A stretch of DNA of 64,000 nt, taken from positions 4,296,501 to 4,360,500 of the forward strand of contig NZ_CP048222.1 in the NCBI RefSeq assembly GCF_010119975.1, in the 5' to 3' direction. How positions within the stretch are numbered: the stretch's first letter is position 1; every line of letters starts with the position of its first letter. The notes beneath the pieces are model-generated. The model saw only the letters and a list, made by a program, of their open reading frames with translations. It had not been told where the DNA came from and made no database searches. The position numbers were made by a program, and so were the translations under genes. Positions 63,946-64,000 of the stretch are shown one piece after another. This stretch comes from Rhodocytophaga rosea. Lineage in GTDB: Bacteria; Bacteroidota; Bacteroidia; Cytophagales; 172606-1.

Positions 63946-64000
63946 ATGCTGACAGATATTAATCCTAAACTGCCCATGCGTGACAAAGTGGTCACCAGAG
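63946..64000 (+). CDS. 5' end of a bleomycin-resistance-type VOC protein (partial)
   Basis: The first 18 codons read MLTDINPKLPMRDKVVTR, which I recall as the usual start of Bacteroidota VOC proteins annotated as bleomycin resistance. The rest is outside the window. It is 61 bases after the Crp-like gene. Confidence 0.55.
   Translation, partial: MLTDINPKLPMRDKVVTR

Overview
The window looks like chromosome from a member of the phylum Bacteroidota, most likely order Cytophagales. This is an inference from gene content: a SusC/SusD pair, PorT of the type IX secretion system next to ubiE, a DUF2480 protein, VCBS/CRTAC1 lipoproteins, a vanadium haloperoxidase-type lipoprotein, AT-rich intergenic DNA and almost no Shine-Dalgarno sequences. 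No rRNA, tRNA, CRISPR array, prophage or replication origin was seen.

Region 1 (1-15.5 kb): the tail of an unidentified gene, an M3 metallopeptidase, then an export and uptake cluster on the plus strand: SusC, SusD, two VCBS-repeat lipoproteins (one with a CxxCH haem motif, one with an ASPIC/UnbV domain), a PAP2/vanadium haloperoxidase-like lipoprotein whose start overlaps the previous stop, and a cupin. Region 2 (15.5-25.4 kb): guanine deaminase, a secreted nuclease, a Wzi/RemB-like outer-membrane barrel, an orphan AAA+ ATPase, a membrane protein with one EF-hand, gmhA, a LysM protein, and a three-gene unit of two tandem paralogous exported proteins plus a CHASE2 membrane protein. That unit is the best candidate here for a poorly described signalling system.

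Region 3 (25.5-35 kb): a carbohydrate block: LacI-type regulator, MbnP-like protein, GH5-like hydrolase, PIG-L deacetylase fused to a ThuA/GATase-like module, and a GH127-like hydrolase. Region 4 (35-47.5 kb): small hypothetical genes, an SDR, porT and ubiE on the minus strand; then two small plus-strand genes, one encoding an extremely acidic 62-residue protein, and a DUF3857/transglutaminase-like gene broken by an in-frame TAG; then a minus-strand run sucA-sucB-nuoC-thioredoxin-like.

Region 5 (47.5-64 kb): housekeeping genes guaB, tsaB, DUF2480, lepB, aspS, murB, proline dehydrogenase and a DeoC-like protein. They are interrupted by an IS630-family element that needs a -1 frameshift at an A7 heptamer. 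The end holds a HAMP/GAF sensor with no output domain, a membrane-anchored LuxR-type regulator, two VOC proteins (the second cut by the window edge) and a Crp/Fnr-type regulator. Several clear intrinsic terminators mark transcription units. A 12-bp hairpin that pairs the guaB start codon is the most striking non-coding signal.

Start codons were often moved to an internal ATG where the longest reading frame began with TTG or GTG, or where a signal peptide begins at the internal Met. All functional calls rest on motif recognition by eye; no database search was run.
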